This document shows positions 32,373 through 44,935 of a stretch of DNA of 64,000 nt, one piece after another (position 1 is the stretch's first letter; each line of letters begins with the position of its first letter). Both the position numbers and the translations under genes were made by a program. The notes under the pieces are model-generated. The model worked only from the letters and a program-made list of their open reading frames with translations. It was not told where the DNA came from and searched no databases. Source of the DNA: Polytrichum commune. Lineage: Eukaryota; Streptophyta; Polytrichopsida; Polytrichales; Polytrichaceae. The DNA lies in contig OX485809.1 in assembly GCA_950295325.1 (NCBI GenBank), forward strand, positions 33,186,144 through 33,250,143. The letters are read 5' to 3'.

Positions 32373-35300
32373 GTACGTATAGGTAGAAGAGTGCTAAAAC
32401 CAATCCAATATCAAAACCATGAAGTCTTGCATAATCGGTGCATATTGATTTTGAGAATGTTCATCATGTGAACATTAGGTTCCCCTAAAAAATTTGGTGA
32501 CCACATTTGTATTTATTTCAATATTTGAGGGAGGGGGGGTATTGTAGTATACACAGTTTCTTTCTCTTTTTCTCTACATGAGAATAATATTTGTATGTTC
32601 ACACAACTACCACATGTATGCCAAATACCTTGACTTCTCAATTGAAGGTGTTGTTGCCTTATATGGCCACTTAGGTGAGGTGATCCCATCCAACTAGGAC
32701 ACATGTGAGCCGTGCCCCTATGTCCGCCCAAGTTTAAATGCCCCTCATAAATGCCTAAGAAACCCAACATTGGTTGCGACTATAGTACATTTTTCTCAAG
32801 GTCATTTTCTAATGTATAAGTTATTATTGTTTGTTTTTTGTTTTTTTTGCACTTGAGACTACATTTTAATTATGACATTTAGTGTCATCACGCGAATAGT
32901 GTCACTTGGGAGGGGACGGCACCCACTTCTAGTGTTGACGTGAACGAGGGATGGTTCACCTTGACCATATGCCGCGAGCTCATATGTGGAGCTGGGATGT
33001 GAGACAAGTGCTATTACCTCCTATCGGGAATATATCCACATGTATACTACTTGCCAACAATATGCTCAATACATCTACCTTCCTCTTGCATACTAAAACA
33101 TAGAACTATCTTCTCAAGACTCGAATGTACTATGCTAAGTCTCTCATACCCTAAACAATCAACCACTATAAAAACTACTTCATTGACAAATAGTATCATG
33201 TTGACAATCAACAACTGAGACATATCTAGACCTCTACGCAATTTGGCGTAACCTTTCCCAAATAGTGTATGTGACAATAGATAATGTAAAATACTATGAT
33301 AGAGTTCTCCAAACAACCAAATATAGATTGTCTATCAAGAATTGTTTTAAGTTATCTTGAAGTGGTTGGAATCCTCCAAGTTTCTCTTTGTTACAAACCT
33401 TACCATTTTAGGGTACCAACGAAGCTAGTAGCATGTTCCAAAGTACATGTATTACAAAATAATCAAGATATTAGATATTTGGCTTGAGAATATGCTAGTG
33501 TGCTTAAGTGTAAAAATGTACATCTACTATACAAAATCTCCCATGCATATATGTAAATTATTTTATAACCCCCTCCCCTTAAAAATATCCCCCTTATCTC
33601 CAAGGATTTGTATCTCTACAAGGGAGTGAACCCCTTGTGAGTTAAAGAATGATGTGGTTGAGATCAAGTACAACTTTCAAATTGTTCCAATTCTATGGGT
33701 GTAGTAATAAATGCAACTCTCTACCTCCCCCCCCAAAAAAAAATTAAAAAAAAAATCTTCGTATGTCACCTTGCAACAAGGACTCCAAGTCATATTCAAT
33801 GAACATCTTTGATTTGAGCTTGACTATTTAGGATGTAAGGGTAAACCTCTTCGATTTTCTTAAGGCACCGCTTATTTTAGGTGTTTTGGAGCACACCAAT
33901 TCCAAGCATTCACATTTAAAGTCAATGCGGACCACAATAGTTAGACATTCAACATTTGTTTTGCTCACAAAAATAGAGGTATGTATCATGGGAGATGTTT
34001 GGTGTTGAAAATGTGTTGCGTTGTGAAGTTAGCCAATGTGAATTTTTTTGTGTATGTGTTATGTGGCACCGTAATTTCTCCTTTGTATGCATCATACTAG
34101 AGCGCTTGGACTGAGACGTTTGACAAGTGCTCTAGGATGCAATATTGCGAAATCAATTGATGTACATGTCTTGGTTTGAGGTGTAGCTTGCTATATCAAT
34201 AGGTAAGGTAGCCAACCCATTCCCAACAAATTAAGCAATGTAGCATATCCCGACCAGAGGAAAATTTCCCCATGTAAGAGAAATTATAAATAAGAAACAA
34301 TTCATAAATTTTCATAACGTCTTTCTTAATAAGCAAATAACTATGAATTTTCTAAGTGGATGTTTTGGTTGACCTATACTCGTGATATCGGCTACTCTTT
34401 ATGATCACTGATCGGTTACAAAACCGAGAACGTTCGATTTATGTTATCAATACTCGTGGCACCTAAATATGCTTGCAATCTAAACATGGCTACCAACTCA
34501 ACCACTGGAATTTGGCTAAGTTGGATCTTGATCATGACATGCCAACACTGATCAAAGATTGATATTGTGGTGCTCAAATATAGGTTGGCCTATGTTGCAA
34601 AAACGAAGTGGTGGTTGGGAACGGATCGGCTACCTTGTGCTTGTTATTCATATATTTTTCTTAATTTTATACTTATGTTTGGTGGTTCAATGAAGATCAT
34701 GTACAAACACCACGAAGACACATGTTCAAAAGAGATTGGACTATCGACTACTCCACACAATGGCGGGGGACCATGGGAGGACATAGTATGTATTCAATAA
34801 GAAGTCAATATACATGCACTTGCAATAACCTTAACTACATCAAGGAAAGTCCGATTTCCAATGAGGTTTTTGTTAATACTTCACTAAAGATTTGCTAATG
34901 CAACACAAGTTTCATTGTGTAATTTGAAGCGGTTGAAGTTGGAGAATATTAGCAACAAGCTGGATAACACCCATATACCTTACATGTCAACGATCTAAAT
35001 ATAAATAATTCGCATGGTATATCATAGTGAGTGTGTGTCGTGCTATGCCTACCCAAAACAAAAGCATTATAGTTCCTATGTAGGGGATGCATTTGTTGTG
35101 AAAAAGGCTAAGATTGGAATGGGGTTGGAATGTTTTGATATTCATCACTTTCTGCACTTAACTTATCCCCACTTGCTTATCGGCTCTCGATTTGCACGAG
35201 AATTGAATGGCGGTCATGATGAGGATAAGCCTCGGCGTGACCTTATGAGACAAATTCCACTTGTTTGTCTCCTCGCCACGAGAAGCACTCATTGTTGTTC

Positions 35301-37364
35301 CATGATAAAGGAAAACGATTTGTAGTGATAACCTTTCCACTACTCTCACATCGAACAAGCACCGACTAATCGAGTCCACTTCACACTAGAGTCCAAGTCG
35401 AGAGCTTGAACGTTGCAATTTTGGGAGTTTGATGCCATGGATTCACATAAAGCTTGAACTATTGAAAGCTTGACGAATTCTCAAGCTCTCACTAGTTTGA
35501 CCAAGTGTGAAGTAGGTCTTGGTCGCATCATTGGTAGAGTTATGTATATCAAGTTAACTATCCATAAACTAGAATTTTGTGATTGTAATTTTGTCCGTGA
35601 GACAAGGAGTTATACTTAAACTAGACTAATAACGTGCTTAGACTAGTTAAACTTAACTGGTAGTGTGACCCATAGATAAAAGTTGACATTAGTTAAGCTA
35701 ACATTGTCCCTAGCATTGCTTAACAATGATTAAAAGTGATCGACGGTGTAGCTAGGAAGATATAAGATGGGCCACGGTACTACTAACTAAACAAGAAAAC
35801 AGTAGAACCGTGAGGCTCTGTCCTTTATTATGAAAGACTACAATTGTAGTTGTCCACTTTACTCATGCCAATCCATAGCTATTCACTATACCAAACCTTT
35901 CTTGGATTTTGTGCACCTTCTTCTCAAATACAGGTCAAGGATTGAAGCTACTAATTCATCACCCGAAAATTTTAAAATAAATAATCAAGAACTACCAAAA
36001 TAACTATAGTTAACTAGATTTCTTTCAATGCATTTTAGGGAGCACTTATATATATAAAAACTATAGTTAACATCCACATTACATAAAGTAGACCAAAAAT
36101 AACAAGAACAAGTAACGTCCAAGTGTGAACACAAAGTGGTTAGGAAATTTGCTCTTGAAACGAAGAAGTTGATGCATAGTCTCTGTCCTACAGACAGAGC
36201 CAACAAAAGAGAATTCATGGCAACTCAAAGAATGCGCAAATGCCCATGGGGTTGGGACCCACAAAACGAGAGCTTAAACTCTTGACATTCCTAATCAACC
36301 TTTCACGAGGTGCTTAGTTTATGATGTTGACCGAGAGATTTCATAGTCATCCCACGTACACGGGCTCCACCAAGGCAACTTCTAAACATTGTAAGCTACC
36401 GACATGTGAATACGATTTGTCCACGGACAAGTATGGATCAAAGATTCCCAAGCAAGTTAATGACTAGATCTTTCATAAGCTTCAGAACGGAAGATGGTTG
36501 TTAAGTAGGCTAATTTGTCGGGACACTCAAATGCTTAAGGAACGGAAGACAAACGCGTACACACATATATATAAGAGAACACCATTTTCCAATAACACTT
36601 CTCAGCTATGCTATATTGCAAATCACAAGTTCACACTCAAACCATGTGATAACCGAGGACAACTATTTACTACATTTTGTCACGCCGCATGGATCTCATA
36701 CGAACATCTTGTTCACTACCACAACGAAGATTCTCGCGCTCATTACATGATCACATACGCCCCCCCCCCCCTTCTTGCCCACCACCCCGATTATACCGAT
36801 TTTCGAACCTAGAGAGGTTATCTCTTTTAAACACACGTCTTTTTGGGTGCCGATTATCGGAGCCACACTAAGAAAAAAAAGTAACCGAGTAACGGTTGCC
36901 CGCCTTAGTGCTAATGAACCGACCTCCGCTAGGGGGCCCAACATACATAGCTACACCTATCGAGATTACAAGGGCACGTCATCTAAAAGATCTTACATTG
37001 CACGGCGTAGAAGGGAGGCTTGGAAGCCGGCCGGGACCAATGATTTTGGTGTGGTGCCCCAAAAACTGAGCCCAGAGACATCAAGCGAATGTGTGGCCAA
37101 CAACACAAAGGCTGTGAGGGAGCCTAACCTTTTTCCCTTTTCTTTTGAATCACAGGCACTCTCTTTCTCTCTCCCTCTCTCTCTCTCTCTCTCTCAAGGA
37201 CCGACTTCCTTCTTACTTAGCTGCTGGTGGCCCAAACCCCAAAGCCTCGTGAGTCACCGCTCCAAAAGCTGCTTCCTCTTTAGCTCCCCGTGGCCTCCAC
37301 GGCTGCTTGCTTGTTTTTTTCAACCAGATTTTTTGGGCCTGGGCGGGCTACCGTTTTTTGTGTG
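32373..37364. other. Gene-poor AT-rich stretch with simple repeats
   Basis: Holds a C8/A9 junction at 33727-33743 (LINE-tail-like), a diverged relative of the 27.7-kb repeat near 34850-34920, a 12-C run at 36760-36771 and a (CT)n tract at about 37160-37196. No ORF has a recognisable domain. An ORF at 36775-37365 is low-complexity Ser/Leu sequence from the (CT)n tract. Confidence 0.4.
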
Positions 37365-37680
37365 ATTAGTGTGGGTTACCGTTTGGAGTTACGCGTTGCT
37401 ATGATATTTGATTGGGAGTATCGTTTTTTTATTACCTATATAACGTAAGTAGTTAGTATGCAAATCATGGCGAACCAACCCATACACTCGTTGCTTGTGG
37501 GATGCCTAAACCCCTTGCTTCCAAGGAATTGGTGTACGGTTGGTTCACGACAACCTTAGTATGCATGCCAAAGAATATGATGTAACTTGGTTGGTAGAGA
37601 ATGATAATGTTGGTAAAAAGTCATAGCAACATGTGACTCTGAATGGTAACATGTACTAATAGTTTGGCAAAATAGTGTAG
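37365..37680. mobile_element. TIR element, family F3 copy 3, carrying F7
   Basis: Ends ATTAGTGTGGGTTACCG and GGAGTTACGCGTTGCTATGA against TCATAGCAACATGTGACTC and GAATGGTAAC ... ACTAAT. The middle holds a 94-bp insertion at 37462-37555. Confidence 0.85.
37462..37555. mobile_element. 94-bp mini TIR element (family F7) with 10-bp target-site duplication
   Basis: Flanked by exact TTAGTATGCA at 37452-37461 and 37556-37565. The interior has inverted GAACCAACCCATACAC and GGTGTACGGTTGGTTC. A second copy is at 43991-44082. The 10-bp duplication fits a Mutator-like mechanism. Confidence 0.85.
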
Positions 37681-37689
37681 ACACCCACC

Positions 37690-37925
37690 TCAGTGAAGGG
37701 GAGAATTGACTGCTAGTTACAAATGAATTGGTTGAGTTTGAGAGGTAACTGGTTGAAGCTCAAAACGTTTGGAAAATTACCGATGGCTTTAGACGAATCT
37801 ATGGAATGTACTTCGAATGATATAGAAAAACCGAAAGATCACAACATGTAACCAGTTGAACTTGGAAACGCTAGGAATTTGACCAATAATGCCCAAAGAT
37901 CTTCTCGGAGACCGACCCGCCTATT
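37690..37925. mobile_element. Foldback family F5, left arm
   Basis: GGGGAGAATTGACTGC, ACAAATGAATTGGTTGAG, CACAACATGTAACCAG and GACCAATAATGCCC are in the usual F5 order. The right arm is missing. Confidence 0.62.
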
Positions 37926-38816
37926 TGAGTTGGGCCCCCCCATCAACATTACCCAAGGTGAAAACGCAGTTGATTATATTGTAATTTGTGTTTGTATTTT
38001 TTAAAAGATACTTTGACTCTGGAATCAACATCAAAGAGCCCAAATCAGTACGAAGAGTCTATAGGGAGATGAATTATAGCATGCCCACACGAGGACCAAC
38101 GATTGGCCCGAAGTGGTGGGAGAGTTTCCATCTTGATCGGAGGTTTTGGTCTTGTGTGCAATGCTATGAACAGGCAAACTTGCAGCACGTTACGTCTAAT
38201 GAGGTTACTATGAGTAGGACTAAAAACCCGTACTGATAGCAATAAATTTTGGAAAGAGCTGAACTTTGCCTATCAAGAGGGACCCCTCATGCTACCAAAG
38301 AACAACAACTGATCCTAGAATGGGCACGGTCTCTATCCACAAATCTAGGGGGTTTCAAAGTTTTACTAAAAACCCCTTTTACCTCAATATTGTTGGTTGG
38401 GACCAAGCTCAAAGCGGTGGGTGGGGTGTCTAGCCCTGGCTGTTGTTTTTTTGGGTTTGTGTGTTTAGCTGGCCCGCGAGCCAAAACCTGGCTAACTTCC
38501 AAAGCCACAAAAAAACACTTAGCTCAGACCTTGCAAAAACTATACACTAATAACTGAGCTGGGTGGGAGACTTGTCAATTGTTTATTCTGCACCATACAA
38601 TTAGTGTCTGCACTATATTTAGCCTACTCATGCACAACCTCTAAGTATGTTATGTGCTTTGAAATAGTTTGGACTAGGCTAGGTGTGGAGGTGATGGGGA
38701 GTTGAGCCTCCCTCCCTAGCTAGCCTCCCTCTGCATTATTTCCACTTGGTTGAGGCCTTTGAATGGAATATTATAATGAGCTAGAACCCTATTCCATAAG
38801 GAGCAAATGATGATCC
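37926..38816. other. Intergenic sequence, no supportable gene
   Basis: Short ORFs only; no repeat boundary seen. Confidence 0.4.
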
Positions 38817-39569
38817 GGGCATGTTTGGTTTGCACTAAAGGCATTAGGCGATGGCTCTTAAATGACCATGGTATCTAGCTATCCCGCTTGTTGGATGAGA
38901 AGTCCATGGATTGTACTATAAAGGTTTCTTGGAGGTCCCAAGCCCTTATTAGTGTATACCCAAACGGGACCAATAAAAAGATCTCACAATATTTAACTTG
39001 ATATGAGGATACATCATGGAGGAGAGAAGAATGAAAACGCCTATAGCTTTGATTATGTACATGTGTTTGAATATGTTAGATTCAACAAGTTTTGAGCATT
39101 CAAATTTAACTTATAGGGTATGAATTGGAAGAGTAAGCTTTCTTTATTGAACAACAAAGAAATGTTGTAAAATAAAATATTGCATAATAGAAAGTTATTG
39201 CACAATAGTTACACAAAAGCAACCTTCTACAGTAGTTTCAACATCCCACATTCTAAATTAAGCATGCATAGCATTAGAATATGTGTTTGTGAAAAGCTTT
39301 CTTGAGTTGTATCCTTGAGGCCCGTCACACATTCCACCCAGTCTACCTTCATGAGCCGTACCGATAAAATACCCAACGATCCCGGCCAACATTATCCATA
39401 CTTGCCATGTGAGATTCCATGTAGATTTTCCATCCATTGAGAACTTTATGAAATGTAGACAAATATGCCCTTGTGTAAACCTAAAGCGGGGAGCCATGAC
39501 ACTCTTAACTGATGAGAATTGAAGGATCCTCAAGAGCCATGGCCTAATGGCTTTCGTTTGAACACGCCC
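38817..39569. mobile_element. Harbinger/Tourist-like TIR element (about 750 bp)
   Basis: Left end GGGCATGTTTGGTTTGC then GGCATTAGGCGATGGCTC. Right end GAGCCATGGCCTAATGGC then GTTTGAACACGCCC. TTA follows the right end, but the left flank is TCC, so the duplication is not conserved. Related to 47653-48048. No transposase ORF. Confidence 0.7.
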
Positions 39570-40037
39570 TTAGGTCACATAAAATTGCATAACATTGCTA
39601 AGGTTCATGCTCCCTCACCCTTTTGAAAATTAAATAAATGCCATGTTTTCACAAGGTCTTTCCTACGACACTAAGACTAGGTCACCGTTTTTTTTAAAGA
39701 ATCATTATATGTTTTTTTCCAAGACATTAGTCGTTTTATTCTCCTACGTAGGGTGAAGAAGCACGAGGCTTGGCATTGTTATGGGGGAAAACACACAACT
39801 TTAGATAAGTCATAAGCCTCTAAGAATGATTCAATGAAACATGCCAACACAAATCTTAGTATGTCTAAGAGCATCTTCACGTTGAATGACTTAGAACGAG
39901 GCATATTATTCCTACCGGATTGGGAGCTCTAAGTTAGATGCCATTGGACATGGGCGGAAGAAGTTGTTGCTAACTTACTTTGGCCTTGCAACCGGGCTAG
40001 TCCTCCGAGTTGCGCTTATCTACCACACAAGTATACC

Positions 40038-40413
40038 GATTATCCAAATTAGTGTGTGTGGTACTAATTCCCGGAACACACACCCCTATTTTTCCAAGTC
40101 TCAAAATTAGTGAGGGCTAACTTTTTTCCATTGAGTGATACTAAATTAACGAATACATGCTCATTTACCATGCATTTTAAGAATGTAGTGCGTGCTCGAA
40201 GGTGCTTGTAGAGTAATAATTCTTTTATATGAAAATCTATGCTTGTTGGTGAATAGTGCCACTATGAATAGTATCTTGAAATTATAATGTTGGGATGGAC
40301 AATGCTTCCTAGATCTATTGGTGACACTATTTTCATAGCGTAAAGAAATCTAGTATCCCCTTCACTAATTTCCCACATGCACTACTAGCCCTCCCTCACT
40401 AATTGGGATAATC
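40038..40413. mobile_element. TIR element, family F6 copy 2 (inverted)
   Basis: Starts GATTATCCAAATTAGTG and ends CCCTCCCTCACTAATTGGG then ATAATC. It mirrors 5078-5483. Confidence 0.72.
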
Positions 40414-41841
40414 AATTCAGTTAATGTCGTGAAATCTCAACCCCACTAAGGGTCACTTCACACACGAGCCAAGGGCCAAGACCATGTAATTTTGAGGGGC
40501 CTTGACTCTCGTCCAAAGGCCGTGCCCATTGTTTAACTAACAAGGTATGCCGGAATTTACGTCAAGCCTACCTCTCGGAGATGGGCCCAATACAAATTAT
40601 GGCATACCATGAAAACCACCCAAAGCTTGCCATGTAAGAATCCATGTAGACTTTTCATCCATAATAATTTATTTGGACCTTTAGGCCTCCACCTTCTAGT
40701 GTGAACTGAACTTGGACAGTCTTGGCCTTTTCAACCAATGAGAGATCTTAGATTGCACGGGTTATGGGCCTTCAACCTTGTGTGTGATGTGGCCCTAAGT
40801 TGCAAAATGATATGGCATACCACTTGTGGTGAGAATAGTACGTAAAGAGACTTGAATATTCTTGCACTAAGAATTTAGTTAGATTGGTAAGAGGTGTCAA
40901 TGAGGTAGGTCTCCTCAACACTTCATCATGGAGGGGCGGTTATTGTACGAAGAGGAGAGGAGCCGTTGTGTGATATGAGCTTTTACCTTAGCCATTCTTG
41001 AAGCCACCTCGACATGTTCTTTCCGGCTCATGCCAATGAAAGGCCCGTGGTCACCTTTGTGCCCTAATAAGAAGCCTCTTGCAAGGCTTGCATCATGAGC
41101 TACGTCATGGCTAATTTTCATTCACGCGTTGGTTAGCATGGCCTTGTTGGATCACCAAGTCCGATTTCGAGGCTTTAATAAAGTTGGGTAACGAGGCCAC
41201 TATGTAGCAAGTGAAGATGAGGCACGGTGATGGTCGGCGAGCCCCATGCAAATCGGCGAGATTGGAACCAAAAGTGAGATAAATGGACTAGGTAGGTAGA
41301 CACATGGCCCACCCGTTTTTCTTACCAAAACTTTTGGTCCCGAGGTCCATCTTGGAAGCAAAATAAGTGTCGTGTACGGTTGGGGAGGGCCATCTTTTTG
41401 GCGGGAGGTAAGTTACATACTAGGCCAAAGGAAGTCACTTGGAAGTTGGGAGGAGTCAAAAGCATGGGTGTTTTGGCACCATTATCATCCCAAGTCTTGG
41501 TCTCAACCCCAATCGCATAATAAGTAACATAAAGTGGAAATTCTTGCCTCAGAATATCCCTTCCCCATTCATTGCATTGTGGGTTCCTGCCGTCTTGCCC
41601 TGCACACCGAACAATTAATTCCGATGTCGATGATGCCGCATGGGCATGGATGAGACTTGTCTAATCAACATGGGTCAACACCCGCCTTACTTTATCACTT
41701 TCTTCGCTCTTGCTTTTGTTTTTGTATTCTTTGCAAATTAAAGGAGAGATGATTAAACCAACCAGCACAACCGGGGCCTATGACACTTCTTAGTAGGTAG
41801 CTGGATAACAACCCCATCTTGGGAGTCAACACGCTCCAAGT
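40414..41841. other. Intergenic sequence, no supportable gene
   Basis: The small minus-strand ORF near 40915-41121 has no recognisable family. Confidence 0.4.
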
Positions 41842-42535
41842 TAGGGTGGATTTACACTAGGGTGCAAGCCAAGTCCCCGGCACCTACCGAAACAAGCCAT
41901 TGGTCATTGACTATGTATGGACGGTTTAGGTCTTTTCTTCCACACTTACTGGTGGCCATAGCCAGTGGATGGTTGGCACCATTACGGGACGTCTTTCTGT
42001 TGTTTTTAGCCATCGATTGGAGGCGTTAATGTGGCATCGCTTTCCCGTCAAACCCTGAAAGTCCTCACTCAATAATTCTTCCAAGTATGAGAACCCAATC
42101 TTTAAGCTTGGATCCAATCTTGAGTCTAAAAGTAAGCTCCATTAAGGGGATGTGTTTTGGACCCGGACCCTAATGTAACCCCACCTTAGTGTGTTTCCTT
42201 GTGATTCTTACTCATGACACATGTCACCTTATAAGATAGCACCTCAAGTGCTATCATACTTAGGGTGGGTGTACATCAAAGTTTGGGTCTAAGAAACTTG
42301 AGGTCCAAAACACCCATAGACTTGACTTTCGAACCGAAGATTAGGCCCAAACTTAAAAATTGGACTCTCAAATTAAGGTGAATGTTTCCTTGAGTTTGTA
42401 CAAAGAATAAATGGGGGGGGGGGGGGGGGGGTGCCACGTTAACGCTATTTCGTTCTTTATACTTTGGACTCAAACCATGTATGATTGCTAGATTTTGAAG
42501 CTTCTTTGGTCTTGGACCCTAGTGTGAACCCGTCC
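41842..42535. mobile_element. Probable TIR element with a 19-G run
   Basis: AGGGTGGATTTACACTAGGG then TGCAAGCCAAG on the left is mirrored by CTTGGACCCTAGTGTGAACC then CGTCCT on the right. The interior holds a second pair of the same motif (about 42157 and 42265) and the longest homopolymer of the window (19 G, 42413-42431). Limits are tentative. Confidence 0.5.
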
Positions 42536-43001
42536 TCATTGGACATATGTATTCTATTGTGTTTGCAAGTATGCTCGTAAGCCTTGAGAGTTTTATGCCA
42601 TTACTCTTCACAAGTTCCACAAAAATGTGATCAAGCTTCGACTCCACCCACTATACATCCACTCCTTAATTCTATACATCCATTGATTCCTTTAATCTAC
42701 AACTGATATAAGTTAAGAAATTTCTCATTATGAGAGAAAGATTTCATCCTCAATCAAAGTGACCGGGTTTATGGAGCATGGATGAGGGAATAGGTCTATT
42801 TCTTTATGTTGGAGGTCATCCTATCATATATAATTCCTAGTTGACTAAAGCTAATAGGAAGACTCTTATTATATATAACATCTACCCATGAAAGGGCAGA
42901 ACCAACCACTAGTCACAAATGAACCACTTGAGTTTGAGAAATAATTGGTAAATGTTCATGTTCTTTGAAAAACTTGATCCATTGTTCTTTGACCATACTC
43001 G

Positions 43002-43850
43002 ATGGTGGTGGTTGGAGGTGACTCCCTTTTTCGCTTACTCGACCAAGGAGGGGAGGATATGATCACTAAGCAAGAGGCATTCAAAAAATTGATTCCTCAT
43101 AAGTGGCGAAATGATATTCTCCCGTCCATTTCACCTAAGTGGAATATCATTCGCACAAAGCAAAGGCACAAAAAGAGGTTGTTTTTTTTGTGGTCGGTTA
43201 TTCATAAGGTTGTGGCAGCTAATAAGTGGTGTGGGAAAATCTCCGTGGAGATTGACAAAAGTTGTCCCCGTTGCGGCTCGCAATTGGTGGAATCGATGGA
43301 GCATAGGTCCTTCAGTTGTCCACTCGCTCAACAAGGGTGGTGGTACGCTGCTAACATCATGTGGCAACTCTTTGCGAAAAGAGGGGGCATTGGCCCGTGC
43401 AAATCCTTTTATTGTGATGCAATGTCTCTTTGATCAACTTTGTGTAAGGCATTGAAACAACTCAGCCACATCTGGTTCTTCTTGAGGAGTGGTCGTATGT
43501 AGATTATTTGGCGCCAACAAAATGATTTGGTGTTTAACGATACGCAATGGCCCATTGAGAAAAACACCTTGCATGATTATGGTAGGATTGAGTGGAAACG
43601 AACCCTCTCATATTTGGAAAAGGCCCCGGATGTTGCCTACAAAGACGTTCTTAATAAATTCGATTCAACTTGGGGGTCAAAGGCCTTATCGTGACCCTGA
43701 GCAACTTAGTTGTCACCTGGGAGGTTAGACATCATATGGACATTATTTCTTGATTTCCACTCGGGTTGTGTTGGTCTCCCATGTTGGTTATATTTTAGTT
43801 CCTCTCTTGTGATCGAATTTTCAATTTGTGCCCAATTTTTTTTTAAAAAA
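43002..43850 (+). pseudogene. LINE 3' fragment: zf-RVT zinc-binding domain of a reverse transcriptase, degenerate
   Basis: The first frame (43002-43433) carries the plant zf-RVT domain: IPHKWRNDILPSISPKWNII leads to CPRCGSQLVESMEHRSFSCP, with a CxxC ... H ... C zinc pattern. The C-terminal part continues in another frame (IIWRQQNDLVFNDTQWPIEK, 43503-43562) after a stop at about 43500, so at least one frameshift and one stop are present. The sequence ends in TTTTCAATTTGTGCCC and a T/A-rich tail. Endonuclease and reverse transcriptase core are missing, as in 5'-truncated insertions. Confidence 0.8.
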
Positions 43851-43990
43851 ATAATTGATTAATATTCAAGACTTCGTAAAAATTACCAATCATTCTCGAG
43901 GAATCTACAAAACGTACCTATAATTTAATAAAGAAAAAACTGGAAGATCACAAAATGTGATTATTGAACTTGAAAACACTAGGATCTTGA

Positions 43991-44082
43991 GATTTGGACA
44001 AACCAGCCCATACCCTTGTTCCTTATTGAATGCCTAAACCCTTGCCTCCAAGGAACCAATGTATAAGTTGGTTCGCCCCAAC
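43991..44082. mobile_element. Mini TIR element, family F7 copy 2
   Basis: Flanks AGGATCTTGA (43981-43990) and AGGACCTAGA (44083-44092) match at 8 of 10 positions. The interior has AAACCAGCCCATAC and GTATAAGTTGGTTC as inverted ends, and TGCCTAAACCCTTGCCTCC as in copy 1. Confidence 0.75.
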
Positions 44083-44130
44083 TAGGACCTAGATTGATTA
44101 TGCCCAAAAATCATCCCGGACACTGACATC

Positions 44131-44702
44131 TACCCTTAGAGAAAACATGCCAAGGCACATGGCAATTAACATGTGTCAAAAACCAATGCATGATATTTGT
44201 ACCCAAACGCCACACCATGTAGTAAGCAAGGGGATGTGACTCTATCCATTTTTAATGCACGAATTTCGTCATCTCCATTCATCGTTGGTTGTTCACAAGA
44301 TTTTCACTTAAGGTAAGCGGGCTTGATCTGGCTACTTCTCTAGCTTGAACACCTTTACATGAGTGGTGGTGATTAGGTGCATTTATGATATTTTGTGTCA
44401 CCAATTCTAATTGTCTTGCTCAATACTAATTTGGGTTTCTTGAAAAGGTACTAATTCTACTAAAGTTTTCATGATTCCTTGTTTGGAAATAGGTCAACCT
44501 ATATTATGAACATGGGTTGGGAGAGAATCTTGCCTTCGATAGTTTACAACAATTCAAACCTTGGAAATAAGTTGTGATTTGTTGTGATATCAATTTTCAG
44601 ACTTGTGAAAAACCACTTCAATACCACACATGTCTTGTACTTACAAGAAATTGCTTAAGTTAATGGAAATGGGTTTGTTTGCTTTGAGGCACATCTACCT
44701 GA
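44131..44702. other. Spacer with an F4 end fragment
   Basis: At 44390-44440, TTTTGTGTCACCAATTCTAA and TTGTCTTGCTCAATACTAAT match the F4 left part only. Confidence 0.45.
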
Positions 44703-44935
44703 CTACACTAAGTATCATATTTAGTATCACTTACTATTTGGAGTCACACAATGCTATACATTTTTACAACGGATGTAATGCTTTACCAAGTACAAATATT
44801 AACATTATATAATGTTAAAACAACCAATCTGAACTTAGTTGGCAAAAATGAGATGTGCAGTAAATAATTATAGCATCATTGCATAATTCCAAATAATAAA
44901 TGCCACTAAATACAATATTTGGTCTACATTTGTAG
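44703..44935. mobile_element. Short TIR element, family F2 copy 3
   Basis: CTACACTAAGTATCATATTT, CACTTACTATTTGGAGTCAC and ACAATGCTATAC on the left mirror TATAGCATCATTGC, CCAAATAATAAATGCCACTA and AATACAATATTTGGTC on the right. Confidence 0.75.

Larger units (their letters stand above)
42890..44130. mobile_element. Foldback family F5, split by a LINE and by F7
   Basis: The left part (CACAAATGAACCACTTGAG, AATAATTGGTAAATGTTCA) ends at about 43000. After the LINE tail, AATAATTGATTAATATTCA and the rest of the arm resume at about 43848, and are again interrupted at 43991-44082 by F7. The repeated AATAATTG at both LINE borders fits a target-site duplication. Confidence 0.7.

Noticed and set aside
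36775-37365. 196-codon plus-strand ORF
   Set aside because: Low-complexity Ser/Leu region comes from a (CT)n tract; no domain, and the end runs into an F3 transposon.
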